From VRUE01 sp044867645 (GTDB taxonomy: Bacteria; Actinomycetota; Thermoleophilia; Solirubrobacterales; 70-9), in NCBI GenBank assembly GCA_044867645.1, contig JBIOVI010000063.1:7122-71121 (forward strand): a DNA stretch of 64,000 nt, read 5' to 3'. Numbering within the stretch: position 1 is the first letter of the stretch; each line of letters starts with the position of its first letter. Below the pieces are notes generated by a model. It was not told where the DNA came from. It saw only the letters and a program-made list of their open reading frames with translations, and did not search any database. Below are positions 39,924 to 49,001 of this stretch, in pieces. The position numbers were made by a program, and so were the translations under genes.

Positions 39924-41096
39924 TCAGGTCGTGTACTCGGCGTTGATGCGAACGTACTCGTAGCCCAGGTCCGAGAACCAGACGTGGGCGGTGTGATCGC
40001 CGCGGTCGAGCCGCAGCCCGATCTCGGCCTCCGGCGTGTCCTCGGCCAGCTCGGCGGCGTCGATCGAGTCGGCGCCGATCTCTTCCAGGTCCTCGCCGGC
40101 GAGCGCCATCCCGGCGGCCTGGGCGATCCGGCCCCAGTTGGGATCGCGACCGAAGAGGGCCGTCTTGACCAGCGGCGAGTTGGCGATCGTGCGCGCCACC
40201 CGCTCCGCCTCGGCCTCGGAGGCAGCGCCCTCCACCCCCACGCGGGCGACCCGCACGGCGCCCTCGCCGTCGGCGACGATCTCGATCGCGAGCTGCAGCA
40301 GAACCGCCTCGAGCAACCCGGCGGGAAGCGGCTTGCCGGCCTCCCCGGTCGCCTGCAGCAAGACGGTGTCGTTGGTGCTCATCTGGCCGTCGACGCTGAT
40401 CCGCTCGAAGGATGAGGCGGCGGCGGAGCGGAGCGCGACGGCCGTGTCTTCGACCACCGCGTCGGTCTGCACGAAGCAGAGCATCGTCGCGAAGTCAGGC
40501 ATCATCATCCCGGCGCCCTTCGCCTGGGCGGAGAGGGTGACGCCGCCGGCCCGCAGAGTGCAGCTCTTCGGCCAGCGGTCGGTGGTCAGGATCGCCTCGG
40601 AGAACGCCATCCCGCCGTCGGCGGAAAGCGCGCCTGCCGCCTCGCCGATCCCCGCCAGCACCGCGTCGATAGGCAGCGGAACACCGATCACGCCGGTCTC
40701 GGCGACGGCGACTGTCGTCGGGTCGAAGCCGAGCTTCGCGCCGGCCTCCTCGCACATCGCCCAGGCGTCGGCAAAACCCTGCTCGCCGGTCTCCGCGTTG
40801 GCGTTGCCGGCGTTGACAACGGCTGCCCGCACCGCGCCGCGGTCGACCCGCTGACGGCAGACCCTGACCGGCGCGGCCGCGGATGCGTTGCGGGTCAAGA
40901 GCACCGACGAGGTGACCCGCTCGGCGTCGCAGACGAGCAGGCCGACGTCGGTTTTGCCACCGCCCTTGAGGCCGCAATGGGCGGCGCCGGCGCGGAATCC
41001 CGGGGCGAGCCGCGCGGGATCGAGCTGCTCGACGCCGGCCGGTGGGTCGACCCAGCGCGAGCGAAAGAAGGCCGTGTCGGGGGGCGAAGCGCTCAC
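39924..41096 (-). CDS. argJ: Bifunctional ornithine acetyltransferase / N-acetylglutamate synthase
   Basis: The protein has 390 residues; GTG 41096 overlaps the argC stop (GTGA). It has VVNAGNANAETGEQG, the self-cleavage motif DGQMSTNDTV, in which Thr becomes the catalytic nucleophile, and FGRDPNWGRIAQAAG. It recycles the acetyl group from acetylornithine to glutamate, so a separate argA/argE is not needed. Confidence 0.95.
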   Translation of the reverse strand: MSASPPDTAFFRSRWVDPPAGVEQLDPARLAPGFRAGAAHCGLKGGGKTDVGLLVCDAERVTSSVLLTRNASAAAPVRVCRQRVDRGAVRAAVVNAGNANAETGEQGFADAWAMCEEAGAKLGFDPTTVAVAETGVIGVPLPIDAVLAGIGEAAGALSADGGMAFSEAILTTDRWPKSCTLRAGGVTLSAQAKGAGMMMPDFATMLCFVQTDAVVEDTAVALRSAAASSFERISVDGQMSTNDTVLLQATGEAGKPLPAGLLEAVLLQLAIEIVADGEGAVRVARVGVEGAASEAEAERVARTIANSPLVKTALFGRDPNWGRIAQAAGMALAGEDLEEIGADSIDAAELAEDTPEAEIGLRLDRGDHTAHVWFSDLGYEYVRINAEYTT

Positions 41097-42124
41097 AGCA
41101 GACCCTCCGTCTCCTCGAGGCCCAGCATCAGGTTGAGGCACTGCACCGCCTGGCCCGAAGCTCCCTTCCAGAGGTTGTCGATCGCCGAGAAGGCAAGCAC
41201 CCTGCCGCGCTCCTCGACCGTGACGTAGACATGGCACTCGTTCGTGTCGCGCACGTCGCGCAGTCCGGGTGGCTGCGCGACCGCATGGACGAAGGGCTCG
41301 CCCGCGTAGCGCTCGGCGTAAAGCGCCTGCACCTCTTCTTTGGAGGCCGGCTCGCTCAGCTGCGCGTAGCAGCTGGTCAGCTCGCCCTGGTCGAGCGGCA
41401 GCAGGTGCGGGACGAAGGTGACCGGAACGGCACCACCGAGCGCCTCGAGCTCCTGTTCGATCTCGGGCCGGTGGCGGTGGCCCTCGGTCTTATAGGGGAA
41501 GGCGTTCTCGTCCATGCTCGCGTAATGCATCGCGTCGCCGCCGCCGCGCCCGGCCCCCGAGACGCCTTGCTTAGCGTCGATCACGACGTCGGCGAGCAGA
41601 CCCCGTTCCGCCAACGGCGCCAACGCCAATACGCTCGCGGTCGGGTAGCAACCGGGCACCGCGACCAGCTTGGCCTCGCGCAGCTCGTCGCGATACAGCT
41701 CGGACAAGCCGTAGACCGCGCCGTCGAACAGCTCCGGCGCGCCGTGCTCGCCGTACCATCGCTCGTAGGTCGCCCGGTCGCGCAGCCGGAAGTCGGCGGA
41801 GAGGTCCGCCACCACGATCCCGCGCTCGCGCAGGGCGGCGACGGCCGGCGCCGAGGCGCCGTGCGGATAGGCGACGATCGCCGCGTCGACTCCCCCGACC
41901 CCGTCCAGGTCCAGCTCGGTTAGCTCCAGCGGCACGCGGTAGCGTGGGTAAAGACGATCGAGCCGCGTGCCCGCGTCGCTGCGCGAGGTGACCGCGACCA
42001 GCTCGAGGCGCGGATGGCGCCAGACGATCTGAGCGGCGAGGGCACCGGTGAAGCCGGAGGCCCCGGCGACCAGCACCCGTGCGGCGGGATCCCCCTGAAG
42101 CGGTTGCGGGCGCGCGTCACTCAC
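41093..42124 (-). CDS. argC: N-acetyl-gamma-glutamyl-phosphate reductase
   Basis: The protein has 343 residues; GTG 42124 overlaps the end of pheT by 8 bases. It has the nucleotide motif VLVAGASGFTGALAAQI, the catalytic Cys in VAVPGCYPTASVLAL, KQGVSGAGRG and VPHLLPLDQGEL. It reduces the acyl phosphate made by ArgB. Being physically fused to the pheST transcript links arginine synthesis to tRNA charging genes. Confidence 0.95.
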   Translation of the reverse strand: MSDARPQPLQGDPAARVLVAGASGFTGALAAQIVWRHPRLELVAVTSRSDAGTRLDRLYPRYRVPLELTELDLDGVGGVDAAIVAYPHGASAPAVAALRERGIVVADLSADFRLRDRATYERWYGEHGAPELFDGAVYGLSELYRDELREAKLVAVPGCYPTASVLALAPLAERGLLADVVIDAKQGVSGAGRGGGDAMHYASMDENAFPYKTEGHRHRPEIEQELEALGGAVPVTFVPHLLPLDQGELTSCYAQLSEPASKEEVQALYAERYAGEPFVHAVAQPPGLRDVRDTNECHVYVTVEERGRVLAFSAIDNLWKGASGQAVQCLNLMLGLEETEGLL

Positions 42125-44576
42125 GGAGCGAGCCCCCAATCTCGCCCAGGACGGTGGCGATCGAGCCGCGCAGCGTCGCGACCTCCTCGTCGGTGAGGGT
42201 GCGGTCGCCGGCCCGGAACTCGAGCCGCAGCGCGAGGCTCTTGCGACCCGCGCCGAGCTGCTCGCCTTCGTAGAGGTCGAATACCGCGGCCGAGCGTAGG
42301 AGCTCGCCGCCACCGGCCAGCACGGCCTCCCGTATCCGCGCGGCGGAGACCTCGAGTGGCACGACGACGGCCAGATCTTGGAGGACAGCCGGGAAGGTGG
42401 TCACGTCCTCGAACGTCTCCTCCCCCGCGGACGCCGCCCCGATCAGAGCCGCCAGTCCGACTTCGAAGCCGGTCGCCGCCTCGAGGTCCCAGCCGCGGCA
42501 GACGAGTGGGTTCAGCTCGCCGATCCAGCCCACCTCGTCGCCCTCGACGAGGATCTTGGCGGCACGCCCGGGGTGCAGAAATGGCTCCGCCGTGGGCTCG
42601 AAGGCGAGCGCCAACCCGAGCCGGGCCACGACGGCCTCGAGCACGCCCTTGACGGCGAAGAAGTCCGCCGCCTCGGCGCCGCCTCGCCACGATTCCGGCG
42701 TCAGCGATCCCACCGCGAGGCCACCGAGCCGGTGCGGCTCGGAGAACGGCGCCGGCCGCTCGCCGGCGAACTCGCCGCCCAGCGGACCACCAGTCGAGCC
42801 GCTGGCGGGAAGGTAGACGCGGCCCGACTCGAAGAGGGCGACACGGTCCACATCGCGCGCCAGGTTGCTCCGCGCGGCGTTCAGCAACGAGCCGAGCAGG
42901 CTCGTCCGCATCACCGATTGGTCCTCGGACAGAGGGTTGGACACGACGACGCCGGCGGCGCGAGGGTCGTCTGCCGGGATCCGCAGCCTGCCCGGCTCGC
43001 CGGGGTCGGTGAAGCTCCAGCCGACGATCTCATCGAAGCCGAGGTCGCGCATCGCGTCCTCGGCGCGGCGGCGCAGTCGCTGGTCCCGGCTCAGCCCGCC
43101 CGCCTGCCCGGCCGACCCGGGCAGGGTCGATGGCAGGTGCTCGTCGAGGCCATGGACGCGCGCCACCTCCTCGATCAGGTCGGCCTCGCGGGTGACGTCG
43201 TAGTGGCGGTCGGGCGGAACCTCGACGACGAGGTCGCCGCCGTTCGCCTCGACCCCGAAGCCGAGCCGCTTCAGGTAGGCAACCTGATCGGCCTGCTCGA
43301 TCCGCATCCCGAGCAGGCCCTCGACCCGCTCGCCGCGCAGACGGATCCGCGCAGGCGACGGAGGCTCGGCGGCGACGTCGATCGTGCCGGGGACGAGCTT
43401 CGCCCCGCACAGCTCGACCATCAGCCGCGAGGCGATCTGCTGCGCCCGCATGCACAGCGCCGGGTGAAGCTGCTTCTCGAAGCGCGAGGAGGCCTCCGAG
43501 CGCAGGCCGAGCAGGCGCGAGGTGCGGAGGATGTTGGTGCCGTTCCAGTTGGCGACCTCGAGCAACACCCGCGTCGTCTCCTCGGAGACCTCGGACACCT
43601 GGCCGCCCATGATCCCGGCGATCCCGGAGGGACCATCGCGGTCGCAAACCAGCACGGTCTCAGCGTCCAGCTCGCGCTCGACGCCGTCGAGCGTCGTCAT
43701 CTTCTCCCCGTCCGCGGCAGTGCGGACACTCAGCGCGCCCTCGGGAACCCTGTCGAGGTCGAAGGCGTGCAGCGGCTGCGCGGTCAACAGCATCACGTAG
43801 TTGGTGATGTCGACCACATTGTTGATCGGTCGCTGCCCGGCGACGCTCAACCGCGCCTGCAGCCAGGCAGGCGAGGGGGCGATCTTGACGTCGGTGAAGA
43901 CGCGGGCAGTGAAGCGCGGGCAGAGCTCGGGGACCTCGACCGCGACCGAGGCGTAATCGCCCACCTCGCCCCCACCCTCGGCGGGAGCGTCCTCCGCCCA
44001 GGGCTCGGGGGCGAGCGGCGCGGCGCTGATCGCGTGCACCTCGCGCGCGACTCCGTAGACGCCGAAGCAGTCGACCCGGTTGGGCGTCACCTCCAACTCG
44101 AACACCGGCTCGGCCAGCGGCAGCGCCTCTGCGAGGGGGGTTCCGGCCACGGGGCCCTCGTCGAGGACGAGGATCCCATCCGCCTCCTCGGCGATCTCCA
44201 GCTCGGCGGCCGAGAGGATCATCCCGTGGGACTCGACGCCGCGCAGCTTCGCCTTGCCCAGCTTCGTCCCGTCGGGCATGGTCGCCCCGGGAAGCGCAAC
44301 CGGGACGGTCTGGCCGGCGGCCACGTTGGGCGCCCCACAGACGATCGTCCGCACCTCATCCTCGCCGGTGTCGACCCTGCAGACGCTGAGCCGGTCTGCA
44401 TTGGGGTGGGATTCGCACTCCACCACCCGCCCGATGACGAAGCCGTCGGTCGCGGACGGCCCGACGATCGCGACCCGCTCGACCTCGGTCCCGGTCATCG
44501 CCAGCCGCTCGGCCAGCTCGCCAGCCTCGACCCCCGGGTCGCAGTACTCGCGCAACCACGAGTGAGGGACTCTCAT
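42117..44576 (-). CDS. pheT: Phenylalanyl-tRNA synthetase beta subunit
   Basis: The 819-residue protein has the EMAP-like tRNA-binding domain (about 40-150), the B3/B4 editing domain, the B5 domain with RGERVEGLLGMRI, the catalytic-like domain with VSNPLSEDQSVMRTSLLGSLL, and the C-terminal ferredoxin-like anticodon-binding domain ending LRGSIATVLGEIGGSLRE. It is coupled to pheS by ATGA. Confidence 0.96.
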   Translation of the reverse strand: MRVPHSWLREYCDPGVEAGELAERLAMTGTEVERVAIVGPSATDGFVIGRVVECESHPNADRLSVCRVDTGEDEVRTIVCGAPNVAAGQTVPVALPGATMPDGTKLGKAKLRGVESHGMILSAAELEIAEEADGILVLDEGPVAGTPLAEALPLAEPVFELEVTPNRVDCFGVYGVAREVHAISAAPLAPEPWAEDAPAEGGGEVGDYASVAVEVPELCPRFTARVFTDVKIAPSPAWLQARLSVAGQRPINNVVDITNYVMLLTAQPLHAFDLDRVPEGALSVRTAADGEKMTTLDGVERELDAETVLVCDRDGPSGIAGIMGGQVSEVSEETTRVLLEVANWNGTNILRTSRLLGLRSEASSRFEKQLHPALCMRAQQIASRLMVELCGAKLVPGTIDVAAEPPSPARIRLRGERVEGLLGMRIEQADQVAYLKRLGFGVEANGGDLVVEVPPDRHYDVTREADLIEEVARVHGLDEHLPSTLPGSAGQAGGLSRDQRLRRRAEDAMRDLGFDEIVGWSFTDPGEPGRLRIPADDPRAAGVVVSNPLSEDQSVMRTSLLGSLLNAARSNLARDVDRVALFESGRVYLPASGSTGGPLGGEFAGERPAPFSEPHRLGGLAVGSLTPESWRGGAEAADFFAVKGVLEAVVARLGLALAFEPTAEPFLHPGRAAKILVEGDEVGWIGELNPLVCRGWDLEAATGFEVGLAALIGAASAGEETFEDVTTFPAVLQDLAVVVPLEVSAARIREAVLAGGGELLRSAAVFDLYEGEQLGAGRKSLALRLEFRAGDRTLTDEEVATLRGSIATVLGEIGGSLRE

Positions 44577-45631
44577 AGGAACTGCCCCAGCATTCGCACG
44601 TCGTTGTCGAAAAAGCGCCGCAGGTCCGGGACGCCGTGGCGCAGCATCGCGATCCGCTCCACCCCCATGCCGAAGGCGAAGCCCTGCACCCGCTCAGGGT
44701 CGTAGCCGTTCTCGGCGACGAAGCCGAGCACGTTGGGGTCGACCATGCCGGCACCGCCGACCTCGATCCAGCCCTGGCCCTTGCAGAGGTTGCAGCGCCC
44801 GCCGTCGACCAACTCGCCCGTCCCCTCGCACTGGAAGCAGGAGACGTCGAACTCGACGCTGGGCTCGGTGAAGGGGAAGAAGTGCGGCCGCATCCGCGCC
44901 TCACGGCCCGTGCCGAAGATCGCCTTCAGCATTTCTTCCAGCGTCCCCTGCAGGTCGGCAAGCGTGATCCCCTCCCCGATCGCAAGCCCCTCGACCTGGT
45001 GGAACATCGGCGTGTGGGTGGCGTCGGAATCGCGCCGGTAGACCTTGCCGGGCATGATCGCGAAGATCGGCGGGGGCTGTGACTCCATGGCGCGGATCTG
45101 CACCGGCGAAGTGTGGGTGCGCAAGAGGAGCTCGGGGTGGGACTGGATGTAGAAGGTGTCCTGCAGCATCCGCGCCGGGTGGCCCGGCGGGTGGTTGAGC
45201 GCGGTGAAGTTGTAGTAGTCGTGCTCGATCTCGGGCCCATCGAGGACCCGGTAGCCGAGGCCGATCATCACGTCCTCGATCTGCCGCGTCGTGCGGGTGA
45301 TCAGGTGGAGGTGGCCACTTGGCCTGGGTGGCGCCCCGGGCAGCGTGACGTCCACCCGGTCGGTGGCCAGCCTTGCCTCCAGCTCGCTCGCGTCCAGCTC
45401 GGCGCCGCGCCGCTCGAGCAGCGATTCCAGTTCCTTGCTGACCCGGTTGGCGCCGCCGCCGACCGCACCACGCTCGTCCTCGGGCAGCTTGGCGATGCCG
45501 CGCAGGACCGTCGTCAGCTCCGCTTTGCGGCCCAGGTACCGGACCCGCAGCTCCTCGAGCTCGGCGGTGCCGGTTGCGGCCTCGATCGCCGTCGTTGCCT
45601 CCGCCCCGATCTTCTCGATCCGTTCAAGCAT
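44573..45631 (-). CDS. pheS: Phenylalanyl-tRNA synthetase alpha subunit
   Basis: The 352-residue class II synthetase subunit from ATG 45631 has an N-terminal coiled coil, HPARMLQDTFYI, RTHTSPVQIRAM, FHQVEGLAIGEGI and the class II motif 3 end GFAFGMGVERIAMLRHGVPDLR. It carries the active site of the alpha2beta2 enzyme. It overlaps the upstream RNA methyltransferase gene by 8 bases. Confidence 0.96.
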   Translation of the reverse strand: MLERIEKIGAEATTAIEAATGTAELEELRVRYLGRKAELTTVLRGIAKLPEDERGAVGGGANRVSKELESLLERRGAELDASELEARLATDRVDVTLPGAPPRPSGHLHLITRTTRQIEDVMIGLGYRVLDGPEIEHDYYNFTALNHPPGHPARMLQDTFYIQSHPELLLRTHTSPVQIRAMESQPPPIFAIMPGKVYRRDSDATHTPMFHQVEGLAIGEGITLADLQGTLEEMLKAIFGTGREARMRPHFFPFTEPSVEFDVSCFQCEGTGELVDGGRCNLCKGQGWIEVGGAGMVDPNVLGFVAENGYDPERVQGFAFGMGVERIAMLRHGVPDLRRFFDNDVRMLGQFL

Positions 45632-46343
45632 CTGGCGCGGCCTCCCGCATGGCGGGCGACGATAGCCGCTCGCAGGAGATTGCCGCGGCGGCAGCCACAT
45701 TGAGCGACTCGGCGCCGCCCGGCCGTAGGGGAATCGTCACCGCCACATCGCATTCCTGCAGCGCCGCGGCCGGCAGTCCCTCCCGCTCGGCACCGAGGCA
45801 GAGAGTTGCGGCGCCGGCCAGCGCCTCCAGCCCGTCACCGCCATGGGCGACCAGCGCGGCTCGGGGCCGCGGGGTGGCCTCGATGCCGGCCCGCAATAGC
45901 GACTGGCCGAAGATAGACCCCATGCTCGCCCGCGCCGCCTTCGGCCCGTACGGATCGGCGCAGCCGGAACCGAGGACGACGGTGCCGCCGACCAAGGCGT
46001 GGGCAGTGCGGATGATCGCACCGACGTTGCCGGGGTCGCCGATGCCCTCCAGGTACACGCAAGGCTGCCGTAGCGCCTCGGCCCAGACCTGCGGCCAGAC
46101 GGCGATCGCCCGCGTTCCCGAGCCGAGCGCGGAGACCTCGGCCAACAATTCCGGCTCGACCTCCTCACCGCCGAGACCGCTGCCAGCGGCCGTCAGGACG
46201 AAGAGCGGTTCGGCGCCCGCCGCGAGTCCTGCCTCGACCAGGTCCTCGCCCTCGGTCGCAAACCGCCCCTCGCGCTCGCGGTGCTTGCGATCGCGCAGCT
46301 TGCGGACCAGTTTCAGCTTCTCGTTGTGGGGGCTGGAAATCAT
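45624..46343 (-). CDS. TrmH/SpoU-family RNA 2'-O-methyltransferase
   Basis: The 239-residue protein from ATG 46343 has a short N-terminal substrate-binding part (PHNEKLKLVRKLRDRKHREREGRFATEGEDLV) and a SPOUT knot with LEGIGDPGNVGAIIRTA, CLGAEREGLP and IPLRPGGAESLNVAAAAAI. These enzymes methylate the ribose of rRNA or tRNA. The place between rplT and pheS is usual in many bacteria, which suggests an rRNA target. Confidence 0.9.
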   Translation of the reverse strand: MISSPHNEKLKLVRKLRDRKHREREGRFATEGEDLVEAGLAAGAEPLFVLTAAGSGLGGEEVEPELLAEVSALGSGTRAIAVWPQVWAEALRQPCVYLEGIGDPGNVGAIIRTAHALVGGTVVLGSGCADPYGPKAARASMGSIFGQSLLRAGIEATPRPRAALVAHGGDGLEALAGAATLCLGAEREGLPAAALQECDVAVTIPLRPGGAESLNVAAAAAISCERLSSPAMREAAPDA

Positions 46344-46402
46344 CCTGTTCGGTTCTGGGTCGTCGTTTCTTCTCCTGGAATGCCCAGAGGAACCTGGGCA
46401 AA

Positions 46403-46428
46403 TAAAAACGGGCCGTGAAAACGGCCCG
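46403..46428 (-). terminator. Intrinsic terminator after rplT (plus a second upstream stem)
   Basis: cgggccgt 46409-46416 pairs with acggcccg 46421-46428 around a four-base loop. On the minus strand the stem is followed by five T (complement of 46404-46408). A second hairpin, tgcccag 46381-46387 with ctgggca 46394-46400, comes directly after. The pair would end the rpmI-rplT transcript or attenuate it before the trmH-like gene and pheST. Confidence 0.85.
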
Positions 46429-46455
46429 CCCGGGAAAGTGGAGTGTGGGTTGCGG

Positions 46456-46815
46456 CTAGGCGGCCGCACCCTCCCGGGCGAGCTCCACGAATCGGCGGAA
46501 TGCATCTCGGTCTGAGACCGCTATCTCGGCGAGCATCTTGCGGTTGACCTCGACCCCGGCCTTGTCGAGGCCGTGGATCAGCTCCGAGTAGCTCATGCCC
46601 TCAAGCCGCGCAGCGGCGTTGATCCGGGTGATCCAGAGCCGCCGGAACTCCCGCTTGCGGTTACGCCGGTCTCGATAGGCATACATCCCCGACCGCTGCA
46701 CCTGCTCTTTGGCGAAGCGATAGGAAGAATGCTTGCGACCGAAGTAGCCCTTCGCTTCCTTCAGCACCTTGCGCCGCTTCTTGCGGGCGTGGACGGAGCG
46801 CTTGACCCGGCTCAC
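46456..46815 (-). CDS. rplT: Ribosomal protein L20
   Basis: The 119-residue protein begins at GTG 46815, overlapping the rpmI stop. It has the basic N-terminal helix SRVKRSVHARKKRRKVLKEAKGYFGRK and RRLWITRINAAARLEGMSYS. L20 binds 23S rRNA early in 50S assembly and in some bacteria represses its own operon. Confidence 0.97.
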   Translation of the reverse strand: MSRVKRSVHARKKRRKVLKEAKGYFGRKHSSYRFAKEQVQRSGMYAYRDRRNRKREFRRLWITRINAAARLEGMSYSELIHGLDKAGVEVNRKMLAEIAVSDRDAFRRFVELAREGAAA

Positions 46816-47012
46816 TTTCCACCTCCGAGCAGCTGCCTGACCCGCTTTTCGTCGGCCTTGGCTATCTCGACCGGCCGCGCCATCTGCCGCTTCCGCTTCG
46901 GTGACTTTTTCTCGAGGATGTGGCTCGAGTAGGCGCGCCGCCCGCGCAGCTTGCCCTTGGCGGTCTTGCGGAACCGCTTCTTCGCACCGGAATGGGTTTT
47001 CATCTTCGGCAT
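46812..47012 (-). CDS. rpmI: Ribosomal protein L35
   Basis: The 66-residue protein beginning MPKMKTHSGAKKRFRKTAKG is a textbook L35. The start at 47012 is fixed by the conserved N-terminus. The gene is separated from infC by the oppositely oriented wecB gene, so it needs its own promoter in the 75 bases upstream or within wecB. Confidence 0.97.
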   Translation of the reverse strand: MPKMKTHSGAKKRFRKTAKGKLRGRRAYSSHILEKKSPKRKRQMARPVEIAKADEKRVRQLLGGGK

Positions 47013-47087
47013 CGGGACGGGTATTGAAGCAGACCGGCGGTGGGTGGCGCCGGAGGCAGCGGACCGCGCCGGTAGGCTGCCGCGGTC

Positions 47088-48170
47088 ATGCGGATCGTCT
47101 ACGTGATCGGAACCCGGCCGAACTTCGTCAAGACGGCTCCTGTGATCGCGGCACTGCGCGCCCGTCTCCCTGATGGGCGCCACACGATCGTCCACACTGG
47201 CCAGCACTACGACCGGCTGATGTCGGAGGTCTTTTTCGAGGAGCTCGGCGTGCCCGCACCAGACCACATGCTCGAGGTTGGCTCCGGTAGCCACGCCGAA
47301 CAGACCGCGCGCACGATGGAGCGCCTGGAGCCGGTCCTCGACGCCGAACAACCCGACCTCGTGATGGTCCCTGGCGACGTCAACTCGACCCTCGCCGCGG
47401 TCCTGACCGCGGTCAAGATGCACATCCCGGTCGCCCACATCGAGTCTGGACTGCGCAGCTTCGACCGCGCCATGCCCGAGGAGATCAACCGGATCGTCGC
47501 CGACGAGTTCTCCGAGTACCTCTTCCTGCACAGCGACGAGGCGATCGAGAACCTGCGCGCGGAGGGTATCGCCGACGAGCGCATGCACTTCGTCGGCAAC
47601 ACGATGATCGACACCCTGGTGGCACTAGAGGGGCGGATCCGCGAGGCGGAGTCCGCGTCGACGCTCGGCGTCGAGCCGGGCCAGTACATGCTCGTCACCT
47701 TGCACCGCCCGGCCCTCGTCGACGGCGAGCTGCTGCCGGAGACGGTGAAGCAACTCGGTGCGCTCGCAAGGGAGATGCCGGTCGTTTTCCCGGTCCACCC
47801 GCGGACCCGGAAGAAGATGGAGGAGATCTCCTCCGACCACCCGGGCCTGCTGCTCTCCGAGCCCCTCGGCTACGTCGACTTCCTCTCGCTGATCGCCGAC
47901 GCCGGCGCCGTCCTCACCGACTCCGGCGGGATCCAGGAGGAGACGAGCTATCTGGGTATCCCCTGCTTCACCTTGCGCGACAACACCGAGCGGCCGGTAA
48001 CGATCCGCGCCGGCACCAACACCCTGCTCGGCCTAGACCCCGCCGCGATCGCCACCATCCCAGAAGCTCTAGGCAAGCGCCCAGCGCAACGCCCCGAGCC
48101 CCCTCCTCTGTGGGACGGCCACGCAGCAGAGAGGATCGCCGACGCGCTTGAGGAGGGACTCCCCCGGTAG
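47088..48170 (+). CDS. wecB: UDP-N-acetylglucosamine 2-epimerase (non-hydrolysing)
   Basis: The 360-residue protein has MRIVYVIGTRPNFVKTAPVI, HTGQHYDRLMS, VPGDVNSTLAAVL, HIESGLRSFDRAMPEEINR, FVGNTMIDTL and TDSGGIQEETSYLGIPC, the full set of WecB motifs. It makes UDP-ManNAc for surface polysaccharide or teichoic-type polymers. It is on the plus strand inside the otherwise leftward thrS-infC-rpmI-rplT-pheST cluster, and its stop lies in the outer stem of structured repeat copy B. Confidence 0.95.
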   Translation: MRIVYVIGTRPNFVKTAPVIAALRARLPDGRHTIVHTGQHYDRLMSEVFFEELGVPAPDHMLEVGSGSHAEQTARTMERLEPVLDAEQPDLVMVPGDVNSTLAAVLTAVKMHIPVAHIESGLRSFDRAMPEEINRIVADEFSEYLFLHSDEAIENLRAEGIADERMHFVGNTMIDTLVALEGRIREAESASTLGVEPGQYMLVTLHRPALVDGELLPETVKQLGALAREMPVVFPVHPRTRKKMEEISSDHPGLLLSEPLGYVDFLSLIADAGAVLTDSGGIQEETSYLGIPCFTLRDNTERPVTIRAGTNTLLGLDPAAIATIPEALGKRPAQRPEPPPLWDGHAAERIADALEEGLPR

Positions 48171-48268
48171 GGGTGAAACGTCTTGTACTTTTTCGGTGTC
48201 GGCAACGGGGGTCAGCCTGACCACGATCCACCGAAAAAGTTAAGTGGAACCCCTGCCGGGGGAGTCCC
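48155..48268. repeat. Structured repeat, copy B (between wecB and infC)
   Basis: An outer 20-bp stem (left arm 48155-48174, right arm 48249-48268) pairs perfectly apart from one G-T. It contains gactcccccgg on the left and ccgggggagtc on the right. Inside is a 12-bp stem (actttttcggtg 48187-48198 with caccgaaaaagt 48229-48240) and an apical 5-bp hairpin (ggtca 48210-48214, tgacc 48218-48222). The boxes cttgtactttttcg and ccaccgaaaaagttaagtg match copy A at 24362-24463. The outer stem spans the wecB stop and ends at the infC stop. Confidence 0.75.
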
Positions 48269-48859
48269 CTATTCCTCGCCCTTCGTCTCCTCTTTGCTCG
48301 AAGACGCCGCCGCCTCTTTGCTGGGGGCCAGCATCATGCTCATGTTGCGCCCTTCCTGAAGCGGCTCGGACTCGATCACCGCAAGTCCGTCGAGATCCTC
48401 GAAGAGGCGCTGTAACAGGTTCCTGCCGCGCTCTGGATGGGCCTGCTCGCGGCCGCGGAACATGATCGTGATCTTGACCTTGTTCTGGTGGCGCAGGAAG
48501 CGCTCGACGTGGCCCTTCTTCGTCTCGTAGTCGTGGTCGGCGATCTTCGGCCGCAGCTTGATCTCGCGCACGTTGACCTGCTGCTGGTGCTTGCGGGCGG
48601 CCTTCTGCTTCTGCTCCTGCTCGTACTTGTACTTCGAGTAGTCGAGCAGGCGGGTGACCGGCGGTTTCGAGCCGGGCGCCACCTCGACCAAGTCGAGGTC
48701 GGCCTCCTGGGCGCGCTTCAGCGCCTCGGGCGTGTCGAGGATGCCGAGCTGCTCGCCGTCGGCGCCGATCAGGCGCACTTTGGGGACACGGATGCGCTCG
48801 TTGATGCGCGTCGTGTCGCGCTCCGGCGGCCGGCGATCGAACCTGCGCGGGACAGGCAC
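48269..48859 (-). CDS. infC: Translation initiation factor IF-3
   Basis: The 196-residue protein has RINERIRVPKVRLIGADGEQLGI, LDLVEVAPGSKPPVTRLLDYSKYKYE, KEIKLRPKI-type VREIKLRPKIADHDYETKKGH and KITIMFRGREQAHPE. IF-3 keeps 30S subunits free and checks the start codon. The start here reads as GTG at 48859; IF-3 genes often use rare start codons as self-control, but none such as ATT is obvious. The acidic C-terminal tail (SKEAAASSSKEETKGEE) is longer than usual. Confidence 0.95.
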   Translation of the reverse strand: MPVPRRFDRRPPERDTTRINERIRVPKVRLIGADGEQLGILDTPEALKRAQEADLDLVEVAPGSKPPVTRLLDYSKYKYEQEQKQKAARKHQQQVNVREIKLRPKIADHDYETKKGHVERFLRHQNKVKITIMFRGREQAHPERGRNLLQRLFEDLDGLAVIESEPLQEGRNMSMMLAPSKEAAASSSKEETKGEE

Positions 48860-49001
48860 TATCTAGAGGAGAGGTGGAGCTTCAAGAGGACGAGGGGTGC
48901 GGAAGCGGGCACGGGACGCTCAGCGGCGCTCTGTGTTTGGCATGCCTGCGAACAAGTGGCCGAAGTATAGGCACAGGACCGATCTAGGGCTCGGCGGCAC
49001 C

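Noticed and set aside
42378..44705. 775-codon open frame on the plus strand across pheT
   Set aside because: It is the mirror frame of pheT, whose motifs and coupling to pheS and argC are unambiguous. The high GC keeps antisense frames open.
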